12,375 nucleotides of DNA from JANNRW01 sp031401815 (lineage in GTDB: Bacteria > Desulfobacterota > Desulfuromonadia > Geobacterales > DSM-12255), in assembly GCA_031401815.1 (NCBI GenBank), contig JANNRW010000166.1, positions 1 to 12,375 of the forward strand, in the 5' to 3' direction. Below the pieces are notes generated by a model that saw only the letters and a list, made by a program, of their open reading frames with translations, was not told where the DNA came from and searched no databases. The position numbers and the translations under genes were made by a program. Below are positions 1-7,204 of the stretch, in pieces (the first letter of the stretch is position 1; the number at the start of each line of letters is the position of its first letter).

Positions 1-1
1 T

Positions 2-640
2 GGTGAGGTTGTCGGCCTTCTTGGCCCTAACGGAGCAGGCAAAACAACCTCTTTTTACATGGTTGTCGGGCTCTGCAGACCGGACAGCGGCCAGGTATTC
101 CTTGAAGGTTGCGAGATAACAAAGCTGCCCATGTACAGGCGTGCGCAACGCGGAATAAGTTACCTCCCACAGGAGCCTTCCGTGTTCAGACACCTTACGG
201 TTGAGCAAAATCTTCTCGCTATTCTTGAGACTGTCGACACTTCAAAACAGAACCGTATTGAAAGAGCTGAAGAGCTTATGGCTGAGTTTCGCATTTCACA
301 TATAGCAAAAAGCAAAGGTTTTGCTCTCTCTGGCGGAGAGCGGAGAAGAGTCGAAATAGCACGGTCGCTGGTAACAAAACCCAAATTCATTCTGCTTGAT
401 GAACCCTTTGCCGGCATTGATCCGATTGCTGTTATAGATATTCAGAATATTATCGCTCAACTTAAAGCAAAAAATATTGGTATACTCATATCAGATCATA
501 ATGTTCGTGAAACCCTGGGTGTTTGTGACAAGGCTTACATTGTAAATCAGGGTGAAATACTTGAGTGTGGAACACCTCGTGAAATAGCAGAAAGCAAAAA
601 AGCCCGGGAGATATATCTGGGCGACAAGTTTAAATTGTAA
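2..640 (+). CDS. lptB: LptB, LPS-export ABC transporter ATP-binding protein (5' end outside window)
   Basis: This is the cytoplasmic ATPase of the LptB2FG complex, which powers extraction of lipopolysaccharide from the inner membrane toward the Lpt bridge. The frame is open from base 2 and the start lies outside; about 212 residues are visible, so roughly 30 are missing against the usual 240 or so. Visible motifs, in order, are Walker A (GPNGAGKTT, about bases 26-52), the ABC signature LSGGERRRVEIAR, Walker B FILLDEPFAGIDP and the H-loop ISDHNVRETL. The PFAGIDP and DHNVRETL wording is typical of LptB rather than of generic ABC ATPases. The stop lies 11 nt before rpoN, and lptB-rpoN linkage is conserved across many proteobacteria. 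Identification is firm from motifs and context. Confidence 0.95.
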   Translation, partial: GEVVGLLGPNGAGKTTSFYMVVGLCRPDSGQVFLEGCEITKLPMYRRAQRGISYLPQEPSVFRHLTVEQNLLAILETVDTSKQNRIERAEELMAEFRISHIAKSKGFALSGGERRRVEIARSLVTKPKFILLDEPFAGIDPIAVIDIQNIIAQLKAKNIGILISDHNVRETLGVCDKAYIVNQGEILECGTPREIAESKKAREIYLGDKFKL

Positions 641-651
641 GGAACTGCTTA

Positions 652-2094
652 ATGGCTCTTGAGATGCGCCAACAGATGAAGCTGTCCCAGCAGCTTGTGA
701 TGACCCCCCAGCTACAGCAGGCTATCAAGCTGCTTCAGCTTTCACGTCTTGAGTTGCAGGATCTGGTGCTCCATGAGCTTGAAGAAAACCCGGTTCTTGA
801 AGAAACTATTGAACAGGAAGATATTAAAGAGATTGATCAGATTGAGATGCTGGAGCAGGAGCCCTCCCCGCTGGAAGAGAGCGAGCAGCTTAAAGAGGTA
901 ACCGCCGGAAGCGACACCAACCATGAAATGGACTGGCAGAGCTATCTGGATGGTTATAACTTCAGCACCGGAGAGTCCTATAACGATGATGAAGAGCGCC
1001 CTTCCTTTGAAAATCTTTTGACAAAAAAGGAGACTCTTGTCGGACATCTCATGTGGCAGCTTAATCTTTCAAGATTTGATGAAGAAGAGAAGGCAATAGG
1101 TACTGAAATAATCGGCAATATTGACGAAGATGGTTACCTGCGGATGCCGCTTGGCGAAATATCAATCGCCTGCAATACTTCCGAGACGCAAGCAGAAAGT
1201 GTTCTCAAGAGAATTCAGAACTTTGATCCTCCGGGTGTAGCAGCCCGAAATCTGCGTGAATGCCTGCTCATACAGGTTGAACAGTTAGGCATGCAGGATG
1301 GCATTGTTCATTTCATCCTGCGTGATCATCTGAAAGATCTTGAGATGAGGCGCTACAAACAGATCTCCAGAACCCTCTGCGTAGGGATTCAGGATATTCT
1401 TGTAGCTGCCAAAATAATTGCCGGGCTTGATCCAAAACCTGGACATATATTTGCCCAGGAAGATGTTCAGTACATCTCACCTGACATTTTTGTATATAAA
1501 GTCGGTGATGACTATGTGGTCATGCTTAACGAAGAAGGGCTGCCGATGCTCAGAATAAATCCTTACTACATGGATGTGAAGTCAAAGGAGCTCGATTCGA
1601 ACACTGAAGAGTATGTTATTGAAAAGATGAGATCAGCCCAATGGCTGATAAAAAGCATCCACCAGCGGCAGCGAACCATTTTCAAGGCAGCCAAAAGCAT
1701 TGTAAAGTTCCAGCGGGAGTTTTTCGAGAAAGGGATTGAGTACCTCCGTCCGCTTGTGCTCCGGGATGTAGCAGAGGATATTGGAATGCACGAATCAACC
1801 ATCAGCAGGGTTACTACAAGTAAATACATGCATACCCCTCAAGGTATTCTGGAGATGAAATACTTTTTCAACAGCAGCATTTCAATAACCGGAGGAGATT
1901 TCATCGCTTCCGAAAGTGTCAAGTGGAAGATAAAGGAGTTGATTGATGCGGAAGATCCGCGAAAACCGTTAAGCGACCAGACTCTGGCCGAGATGCTCGC
2001 TTCCGGTAGCATTAACATTGCTCGTAGAACTGTCACAAAGTACAGGGAGATGCTCCGGATCAGATCATCTTCAGAACGAAAAAGAATGTTTTAA
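652..2094 (+). CDS. rpoN: RNA polymerase sigma-54 factor (RpoN)
   Basis: Sigma-54 directs RNA polymerase to -24/-12 promoters and needs AAA+ activators for open-complex formation. The protein has 480 residues, normal for the family. Region I is the Gln/Leu-rich N-terminus (QQMKLSQQLVMTPQLQQAIK). It is followed by an acidic region II (about residues 50-115) and the core-binding domain (about 120-330). The helix-turn-helix region follows (LRDVAEDIGMHESTISRV, then TPQGILEMKYFF). The RpoN box is at residues 457-466, ARRTVTKYRE, with Thr462 where the consensus has Ala. The ATG is preceded by AAGGA at about 639-643. The gene sits 11 nt after lptB and 42 nt before hpf, consistent with one transcript. 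I saw no convincing -24/-12 promoter in the window, so its regulon members here, if any, are not visible. Confidence 0.98.
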   Translation: MALEMRQQMKLSQQLVMTPQLQQAIKLLQLSRLELQDLVLHELEENPVLEETIEQEDIKEIDQIEMLEQEPSPLEESEQLKEVTAGSDTNHEMDWQSYLDGYNFSTGESYNDDEERPSFENLLTKKETLVGHLMWQLNLSRFDEEEKAIGTEIIGNIDEDGYLRMPLGEISIACNTSETQAESVLKRIQNFDPPGVAARNLRECLLIQVEQLGMQDGIVHFILRDHLKDLEMRRYKQISRTLCVGIQDILVAAKIIAGLDPKPGHIFAQEDVQYISPDIFVYKVGDDYVVMLNEEGLPMLRINPYYMDVKSKELDSNTEEYVIEKMRSAQWLIKSIHQRQRTIFKAAKSIVKFQREFFEKGIEYLRPLVLRDVAEDIGMHESTISRVTTSKYMHTPQGILEMKYFFNSSISITGGDFIASESVKWKIKELIDAEDPRKPLSDQTLAEMLASGSINIARRTVTKYREMLRIRSSSERKRMF

Positions 2095-2136
2095 CTGGCA
2101 AAACGTAAATAAACCACTACCAACCGGGAGGCAATT

Positions 2137-2679
2137 ATGCAAATCAACACTACTTTCAGGCACATGGAACAGAGTGATGCGTTGAAAACTTATGTAGAAG
2201 AGAAGCTGGACAGGGTCAAAAAATATATCGAGGATCCGATTACCTCGCAAGCATACCTGACCGTCGAAAAGATCCGGCACATAGCCGAAATAACCTTGAC
2301 CGCCAAAGGTATAACCATCAAGGCATCTGAAGCAACAAGCGACATGTATGCCTCGATCGATGCTGTTGTAGACAAGATAGAAAGACAGCTGCGTCGTTAC
2401 AAGGAGCGACTCAAAGGGCATAAACCGGCAGCTGAATCAAGAACAAGAGAGGGGCGCAAAACCATCGTACAGGCTGAGAGCCTCGAACAGCAGTTAACCC
2501 CTGTTGTTATCCGCACTGAGCCTATCTTCATCAAGCCTATGTCTGTTGATGAAGCTGTCATGCAGATGGATCTTATGCATAAAGATTTTCTGGTTTTTAC
2601 TGATTCATCATCAGACAACATCAACGTAATTTATCGCCGTAAAGACGGGAATTACGGGTTGATTGAACCTGCCAAATAA
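2137..2679 (+). CDS. hpf: Long-form ribosome hibernation promoting factor (HPF)
   Basis: This ribosome-associated factor inactivates 70S ribosomes in slow growth. At 180 residues it is the long form. The N-terminal S30AE/YfiA domain spans about residues 1-100 (MQINTTFRHMEQSDALKTYV; basic helix ERQLRRYKERLKGHK). A variable linker follows at about 100-122. The C-terminal dimerisation domain (about 123-178) contains KPMSVDEAVMQMD and YRRKDGNYGLIEP, both hallmarks of long HPF. Long HPF dimerises 70S into 100S particles by itself, unlike the short enterobacterial HPF found at the same rpoN locus, which works with RMF. The SD GGGAGG (2126-2131) lies 5 nt before the ATG. The position directly after rpoN is conserved in proteobacteria. 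Confidence 0.95.
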   Translation: MQINTTFRHMEQSDALKTYVEEKLDRVKKYIEDPITSQAYLTVEKIRHIAEITLTAKGITIKASEATSDMYASIDAVVDKIERQLRRYKERLKGHKPAAESRTREGRKTIVQAESLEQQLTPVVIRTEPIFIKPMSVDEAVMQMDLMHKDFLVFTDSSSDNINVIYRRKDGNYGLIEPAK

Positions 2680-2712
2680 TTTTTCTCTGAAGATTGAACT
2701 GGAGATCTGCTT

Positions 2713-3672
2713 TTGAACAGAGTAAGCCTTACCATCTCAGACCTTTTGCAGGATCAGGAGTATGGCCTTGATCTCTCTCTTTTTACCGGAGAGAAAGGTC
2801 TTTCGCACAGGCTCTACAGCTCGCGTATCCAAAAGCCCGGGCTGGCTCTTACCGGCTATACGGAACATCTTCACCCTGACCGGCTCCAGGTTCTGGGCAA
2901 TACTGAAATTTCATACCTCAACAAGATGCAGGAAGATCAGGCTGCTGCAAATGTTGCCCGTTTCTGCTCTTTCCCGATTGCATGCCTTATCGTTACCAAA
3001 GGTCTCAATCCGCCGGAATATCTGAAGCGGGAGGCCGATAAGGCCGAAATACCGGTGCTTGGAACTCCACTTCAGTCATCACTCTTTATTTCGTTAATAA
3101 CAAGATTCCTGGAGGAGAAGCTCCTCCCTACAACTCATATTCATGGCGTACTGGTGGATGTTCTGGGGGTTGGTGTTCTGCTGCTCGGGAAAAGTGGAAT
3201 CGGCAAAAGTGAGTGCGCTCTTGATCTGGTTATTCGCGGTCATCGTCTTGTAGGCGATGACATCTTGAACGTGAAGAAAAAAATCCCGGCATCGCTGGTC
3301 GGCCAGGCAGGCGAAACAATCCAGCATCATATGGAGATTCGTGGCCTTGGGATAATTAACATCAAGGATCTTTTCGGCGTTTCCGCCATAAGGGACAAGA
3401 AAATTATTGATATGGTTCTTGAACTTGTTGAATGGGATCCAGCCCAAGAATATGATCGTGTAGGTATTGATGACCAGATTTATACGATTCTCGGAATTGA
3501 TCTTCCGCACCTTCGCATACCCGTAAAACCGGGTCGAAATCTTACTTCGATCATTGAAGTTGCAGCACGAAATTTTCTGCTCAAGGGGATGGGTTACCAC
3601 TCTGCACGTGAATTTCAGGAAAAGCTTCTGACGCGAATGGAGGTACGTTCTCTAGGTGATGAAGTTGAGTAA
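2713..3672 (+). CDS. hprK: HPr kinase/phosphorylase (HprK)
   Basis: HprK phosphorylates HPr on Ser46 using ATP or PPi and reverses this by phosphorolysis, coupling metabolic state to PTS and regulatory outputs. The protein has 319 residues. The N-terminal domain covers about 1-130. The C-terminal kinase domain has His144 in HGVLVDVLG, a P-loop at 159-166 (GKSGIGKS), the Asp pair in LVGDD (180-183), the family signature EIRGLGIINIKDLFG (208-222) and the C-terminal motif GRNLTSIIEVAARNFLLKGMGY. The P-loop second residue is Lys, where Gram-positive enzymes usually have Asp. The TTG start is supported by GGAG at 2701-2704 with an 8-nt spacer. Its substrate HPr is encoded three genes downstream and has Ser at position 46. 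The end overlaps rapZ by 17 nt, suggesting translational coupling. Confidence 0.95.
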   Translation: MNRVSLTISDLLQDQEYGLDLSLFTGEKGLSHRLYSSRIQKPGLALTGYTEHLHPDRLQVLGNTEISYLNKMQEDQAAANVARFCSFPIACLIVTKGLNPPEYLKREADKAEIPVLGTPLQSSLFISLITRFLEEKLLPTTHIHGVLVDVLGVGVLLLGKSGIGKSECALDLVIRGHRLVGDDILNVKKKIPASLVGQAGETIQHHMEIRGLGIINIKDLFGVSAIRDKKIIDMVLELVEWDPAQEYDRVGIDDQIYTILGIDLPHLRIPVKPGRNLTSIIEVAARNFLLKGMGYHSAREFQEKLLTRMEVRSLGDEVE

Positions 3673-4531
3673 TCTTCGCATCTGCGTCATAACTGGACTC
3701 TCGGGCTCTGGCAAGTCTACTGCTGTAAGGGCTCTTGAAGATGAGGGGTTTTTCTGTCTTGACAATCTTCCTCCTGCACTATTGACCGTTTTTATCGAAT
3801 TTCTTGAAAACTCTCCTGAAAAGGTAACTGATGTTGCCGTTGTCATTGATATCCGGACAAAGGATTTTTTCAAGGGGAAGGAGCTCTTGCTACAGGAGTT
3901 AAGGGATAAAGGGCACCAGGTAGATATTTTCTTCCTCGATGCTTCAAATGAAATTCTGGCAAGGCGTTTTTCCGAAACACGAAGAAGGCATCCGGCGGCT
4001 CTCACCGGCTCTGTTCAGGATGGCATCCTTTATGAGCGTAAACATCTGGCGGGACTACAGCAAATTGCCACTACAATCATTGATACTTCAGATCTCAACG
4101 TTCACCAGTTGAAAGAGCTGGTTGCAGACAAAGTCAGAGGCAAAGCAGCCGGTGCTCTTTTTAATCTGCATCTTCAGTCATTTGGATACCGTTACGGCGT
4201 TCCAGCTGAATCGGATCTTGTCATGGATGTACGTTTTCTCACCAATCCGCATTTTATTCCCGAACTTGCACCTCTGACCGGTCTGGATCAGGAAATCAGA
4301 AAATATCTCCTTGAAAAACAGGACACAACAGATTTTCTTGATCACTTTCTTTCTTTTATTGATTTTCTCATCCCCAGATACAAAAGAGAGGGGAAGTCGT
4401 ACCTTACCATCTCAATCGGCTGTACTGGAGGTCGCCATCGTTCCGTCACCATAGTTGAAGTACTGCGAGATTTTTTTTCATCAAAGGATCTGGTTTTGAA
4501 GGTTACTCACAGAGATATCGAGAAAGGCTGA
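3656..4531 (+). CDS. rapZ: RapZ/YvcJ family nucleotide-binding protein
   Basis: RapZ proteins bind nucleotides; in E. coli RapZ is an RNase adaptor that presents GlmZ sRNA to RNase E and so controls glucosamine-6-phosphate synthesis. The target here is not deducible. The protein has about 291 residues, normal length. The N-terminal P-loop domain has GLSGSGKST (residues 14-22) and LDNLPPALL. VVIDIRTKDF follows, then FLDASNEILARRFSETRRRHP. The C-terminal domain ends with IGCTGGRHRSV, the conserved family motif used for RNA/ligand binding in E. coli. Two starts are possible: GTG at 3656, or ATG at 3659, which removes one residue. GGAGG at 3639-3643 fits the GTG slightly better. It overlaps hprK and lies 3 nt before the EIIA gene. 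Confidence 0.93.
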   Translation: MMKLSNLRICVITGLSGSGKSTAVRALEDEGFFCLDNLPPALLTVFIEFLENSPEKVTDVAVVIDIRTKDFFKGKELLLQELRDKGHQVDIFFLDASNEILARRFSETRRRHPAALTGSVQDGILYERKHLAGLQQIATTIIDTSDLNVHQLKELVADKVRGKAAGALFNLHLQSFGYRYGVPAESDLVMDVRFLTNPHFIPELAPLTGLDQEIRKYLLEKQDTTDFLDHFLSFIDFLIPRYKREGKSYLTISIGCTGGRHRSVTIVEVLRDFFSSKDLVLKVTHRDIEKG

Positions 4532-4534
4532 AAT

Positions 4535-4930
4535 ATGATCGGACTTGTTGTAGTAGCACATGCAGGGCTTGCAGCTGAACTTCTCAGGGCAAGTGAAATG
4601 ATAGTGGGCCCAATTGAAAAGGCAGTTGCCATAGAGATTAAACCGGACGATTCTGTAGAAACTATACGTACTGCGCTGACTTCGGCCATGCAGGCCGTTA
4701 CCGGCGACGGAATCATAATTATGACCGACATGTTTGGTGGAACTCCTTCAAATATGAGTCTCTCTTTTCTGGAGGACAATCGCACAGAAGTTCTTACCGG
4801 GGTCAATCTGCCGATGATGATCAAATTTGCATCAGATCGACACAATCGGGGAGTTGCTGAACTTGCAGCCCAGATAAGAGATTCAGGCAGAGATGGAGTA
4901 ACAGTAGCCGGAGACTATCTGAAAAAATGA
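4535..4930 (+). CDS. Mannose-family PTS EIIA component
   Basis: This is a cytoplasmic PTS phosphocarrier domain of the EIIA(Man) fold (131 residues, a single domain). The probable phosphorylated residue is His9 in VVVAHAGLA. The second conserved motif is TDMFGGTPSN, which shapes the active site. It would accept phosphate from HPr His15. No EIIB, EIIC or EIID gene is in the cluster. The protein is therefore more likely a regulatory sink or sensor than part of a sugar transporter, a role that would parallel EIIA-Ntr in enterobacterial rpoN operons although the fold is unrelated; that role is inferred. It begins 3 nt after rapZ, and the SD-like GAAAGG precedes the ATG. The family assignment is firm; the function is open. 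Confidence 0.9.
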   Translation: MIGLVVVAHAGLAAELLRASEMIVGPIEKAVAIEIKPDDSVETIRTALTSAMQAVTGDGIIIMTDMFGGTPSNMSLSFLEDNRTEVLTGVNLPMMIKFASDRHNRGVAELAAQIRDSGRDGVTVAGDYLKK

Positions 4931-4971
4931 AGTCTCTACAGACCAGTTTATTGGAGGAGCAGTAATTTATC

Positions 4972-5238
4972 ATGCTTGAGCAACAATTTACGATTGTCAA
5001 CAAACTTGGACTTCATGCCAGAGCTTCGGCACTTTTTGTAAAAACCGCCAGTCGATTCAGTTCAGATGTCAAAGTCTGCAGGGAAGAGATCGAAGTTAAC
5101 GGGAAGAGCATTATGGGCATAATGATGCTTGCTGCTGCAAAGGGCTCCCAGATCGAACTGAAAGTGACCGGTGAGGATGAAACTGATGCATTTCAGGTGA
5201 TAGGGGAGTTGATCAGGAATGGATTCGGAGAAGAGTAA
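4972..5238 (+). CDS. ptsH: HPr phosphocarrier protein
   Basis: This small phosphocarrier relays phosphate from enzyme I to EIIA. It has 88 residues, the normal length. The phosphoacceptor is His15 in KLGLHARASA. Ser46 in NGKSIMGIM sits exactly where HprK phosphorylates HPr, and hprK is in the same gene run, so dual regulation (His15 by EI, Ser46 by HprK) is well supported. The ATG follows a purine-rich GGAGGAG (4953-4959) with a longish spacer of about 12 nt. A 41-nt gap separates it from the EIIA gene, and its last 20 nt overlap the start of ptsI. Whether it is the NPr or the HPr subtype cannot be fixed from sequence alone, but an intact Ser46 site argues for HPr. Confidence 0.95.
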   Translation: MLEQQFTIVNKLGLHARASALFVKTASRFSSDVKVCREEIEVNGKSIMGIMMLAAAKGSQIELKVTGEDETDAFQVIGELIRNGFGEE

Positions 5239-6982
5239 CAACCTCATACTCAAGGGGATAGGAGCCTCAGCCGGAATTGTAATCGGCATAGCACTGGTTA
5301 CTGACAGAAGCAGGGTTTCTGTTTCCGAGACCAATATTAACCCGAAATCCGTTCCAGATGAAATCATGCGATTCCGTCAAGCTCTAGAGATGGCAAAGGC
5401 TGAACTGATCGCCCTCAAAACAGAGCTTGAAGAAGAAAAAGGGGCGGAACATCTCCATATCCTTGAAACTCACATACTGATTCTTGAAGATGACTTGCTT
5501 GCAGAGCAGACTGTAGAGTGCATAAGAACTGCCTGCATAAATGCGGAAGGTGCATTAAAAAGAACCCTGCTGAAGTACAGGGAGATTTTTAACAGGGTTG
5601 ATGACGAGTATCTTCGTGAGCGTGGTAGTGACATAGATGTTGTCGGTGAACGGATCCTGAGGCAGATGGCTGGTATTGAGCAGGAGCCGCTGAAAGCTTT
5701 CAAGGGGAAAGTCATAATAGTTGCCCACGATCTTTCTCCTGCTGATGTCCTACAGATTGACAAAAGCTGTGTTATCGGATTTATTACCGATCTTGGCGGC
5801 AAAACCTCTCACGCATCCATCCTTGCAAGAGCACTTGAAATTCCGGCTGTAGTGGGCCTTGAATCCCTCTCTTCGGCCATTATGACCGGAGATCATATTA
5901 TTATTGATGGAGTAACCGGAACTGTAGTTGTTAATCCTGATGAGGGTACTTTTCGCGAATATTTAAGGCTTAAGCAGTATTATGAATTTACTGAGCGCGA
6001 GCTCTTCAAATTATGCAGGCTCCCCGCAGAGACAATTGATAATCATACTATTTTACTAAAAGGAAATGTCGAATTCATACAAGAGGTTGCCTCCCTCAAA
6101 TCACACGGAGGAGATGGAATTGGCCTTTATCGAACTGAAATGCTTTTCATGAACCGATCAACACTCCCTGATGAAGAGGAACAGTTTGAAGCCTATTGCC
6201 GATTGGTTAAAGCAATCTCCCCGGATCCGGTCAGCATACGCACTCTTGACGTCGGTGGAGACAAATTTGTCCCTGACCTGAATCTTAAAGATGAATTAAA
6301 CCCTGCAATGGGGCTTCGCGCAATCAGACTCTCACTTCGTAACACTGAAACCTTCAAACCACAGCTAAGAGCAATACTTCGCGCAAGCGCTTTCGGAACA
6401 GTCAGGATATTTTTCCCGATGATCTCCGGTGTCCCGGAAATACGTGAGGTAAAGCGACTTCTTGACGAGGTAAAACAGGAGCTGCGCAGTAAAAGTGTCG
6501 ATTTTGACGAAAACATGAAGATTGGCGTGATGATTGAGATCCCCTCTGCTGTCATTGTTGCCGATCAGCTGGCTAAAGAGGTGGATTTTTTCAGCGTGGG
6601 CACCAATGACCTTATTCAGTACTCACTGGCAATAGACAGAACCAATGAACATCTGTCGCACCTGTATCAGCCCCTTAATCCGGCCATATTGCGTTCTCTT
6701 AAAATGATCGTGACTGCTGCTCACTCTGCCGGGATAGAGGCCTGTATTTGTGGTGAAATGGCCGGAGACCCGCTTTATCTGCCACTTCTTTTAGGTCTTG
6801 GATTTGACGAGTTATCCATGTCTCCCCCCTCAATTCCGAGAGTGAAGCAGATCTTACGGAGATGTTCCTTAACGGAAGCAGTTGAGTTGACAGGAAAGGC
6901 GCTCACTTTTGCAACCACTGAAGAGGTTGCAAATTTTCTCAACGAAGAGATAGCAGCTCACTTTTCTGACAGCATCGATTAA
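5219..6982 (+). CDS. ptsI: PTS enzyme I, phosphoenolpyruvate-protein phosphotransferase
   Basis: Enzyme I autophosphorylates with PEP and passes phosphate to HPr His15. It has 587 residues, close to the usual 575. The N-terminal HPr-binding helical domain is followed by the phosphohistidine domain with His198 in GGKTSHASILAR. The C-terminal PEP-binding barrel has DGIGLYRTEMLFM (about 299-311), RTLDVGGDK (341-349), FSVGTNDLIQYSLAIDR (458-474) and the catalytic Cys511 in CGEMAGDP. No N-terminal GAF domain is present, so this is the sugar-PTS architecture (EI) rather than the PtsP/EI-Ntr architecture. The ATG lies inside ptsH; GGGGAG at 5203-5208 is about 10 nt upstream. It is the last gene of the run; a strong terminator follows about 160 nt later. 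Confidence 0.96.
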   Translation: MDSEKSNNLILKGIGASAGIVIGIALVTDRSRVSVSETNINPKSVPDEIMRFRQALEMAKAELIALKTELEEEKGAEHLHILETHILILEDDLLAEQTVECIRTACINAEGALKRTLLKYREIFNRVDDEYLRERGSDIDVVGERILRQMAGIEQEPLKAFKGKVIIVAHDLSPADVLQIDKSCVIGFITDLGGKTSHASILARALEIPAVVGLESLSSAIMTGDHIIIDGVTGTVVVNPDEGTFREYLRLKQYYEFTERELFKLCRLPAETIDNHTILLKGNVEFIQEVASLKSHGGDGIGLYRTEMLFMNRSTLPDEEEQFEAYCRLVKAISPDPVSIRTLDVGGDKFVPDLNLKDELNPAMGLRAIRLSLRNTETFKPQLRAILRASAFGTVRIFFPMISGVPEIREVKRLLDEVKQELRSKSVDFDENMKIGVMIEIPSAVIVADQLAKEVDFFSVGTNDLIQYSLAIDRTNEHLSHLYQPLNPAILRSLKMIVTAAHSAGIEACICGEMAGDPLYLPLLLGLGFDELSMSPPSIPRVKQILRRCSLTEAVELTGKALTFATTEEVANFLNEEIAAHFSDSID

Positions 6983-6995
6983 AAAGAGCTGCCCT

Positions 6996-7124
6996 GTTAT
7001 TCCGGTTCTAAATCAAAGATGACATCAAGACGGCGAGGATTGAGGCGACGAAGGGGTAAAAATTCTACGTTGAGGAGCCAAGACGAGCCAACGAAGATGC
7101 CGCTTTGATTTCGAATCGGAATTA
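6996..7124. repeat. Inverted-repeat-bounded element, MITE-like or structured RNA
   Basis: A noncoding segment of about 125 bp is bounded by imperfect terminal inverted repeats. The left arm, 6999-7017, reads ATTCCGGTTCTAAATCAAAG-like sequence; the right arm is 7104-7122. They match at 17 of 19 positions, one of the two differences being a G:U-compatible change on the + strand. Weaker similarity continues inward to CATC/GATG (7023-7026, 7096-7099). The interior holds no convincing ORF or Shine-Dalgarno site. No clean target-site duplication is visible. It could be a non-autonomous mobile element, a REP-like intergenic repeat or a 3'-UTR structure of the pts transcript. The inverted repeat is seen directly; mobility is inferred. 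Confidence 0.6.
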
Positions 7125-7141
7125 CTCTGCAAGCAGCTGAA

Positions 7142-7179
7142 ACAGAAAAGGCGTACTGTAATCAGTACGCCTTTTCTGT
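7142..7179. terminator. Bidirectional rho-independent terminator between ptsI and the OmpA gene
   Basis: A perfect inverted repeat has arms at 7142-7157 (ACAGAAAAGGCGTACT) and 7164-7179. One further G-C pair closes a TAAT loop, giving a 17-bp stem. The GC core is flanked by AAAA on one side and TTTT on the other, so the hairpin would terminate in both directions. It sits between the convergent ptsI (+) and OmpA (-) genes, 26 nt from the OmpA stop, as expected for a shared terminator. Confidence 0.9.
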
Positions 7180-7204
7180 AACTCATCTGTATCTGTTCAG
7201 ATTG

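Noticed and set aside
2095..2136. Possible sigma-54 promoter (TGGCAAAACGTAAATA) before hpf
   Set aside because: GG is not followed by GC at the required 10-nt spacing and the TTGC element is missing.
3094..3600. 168-residue minus-strand open frame over hprK
   Set aside because: It has no recognisable domain and no SD, and lies inside a conserved gene whose + strand frame carries all HprK motifs.
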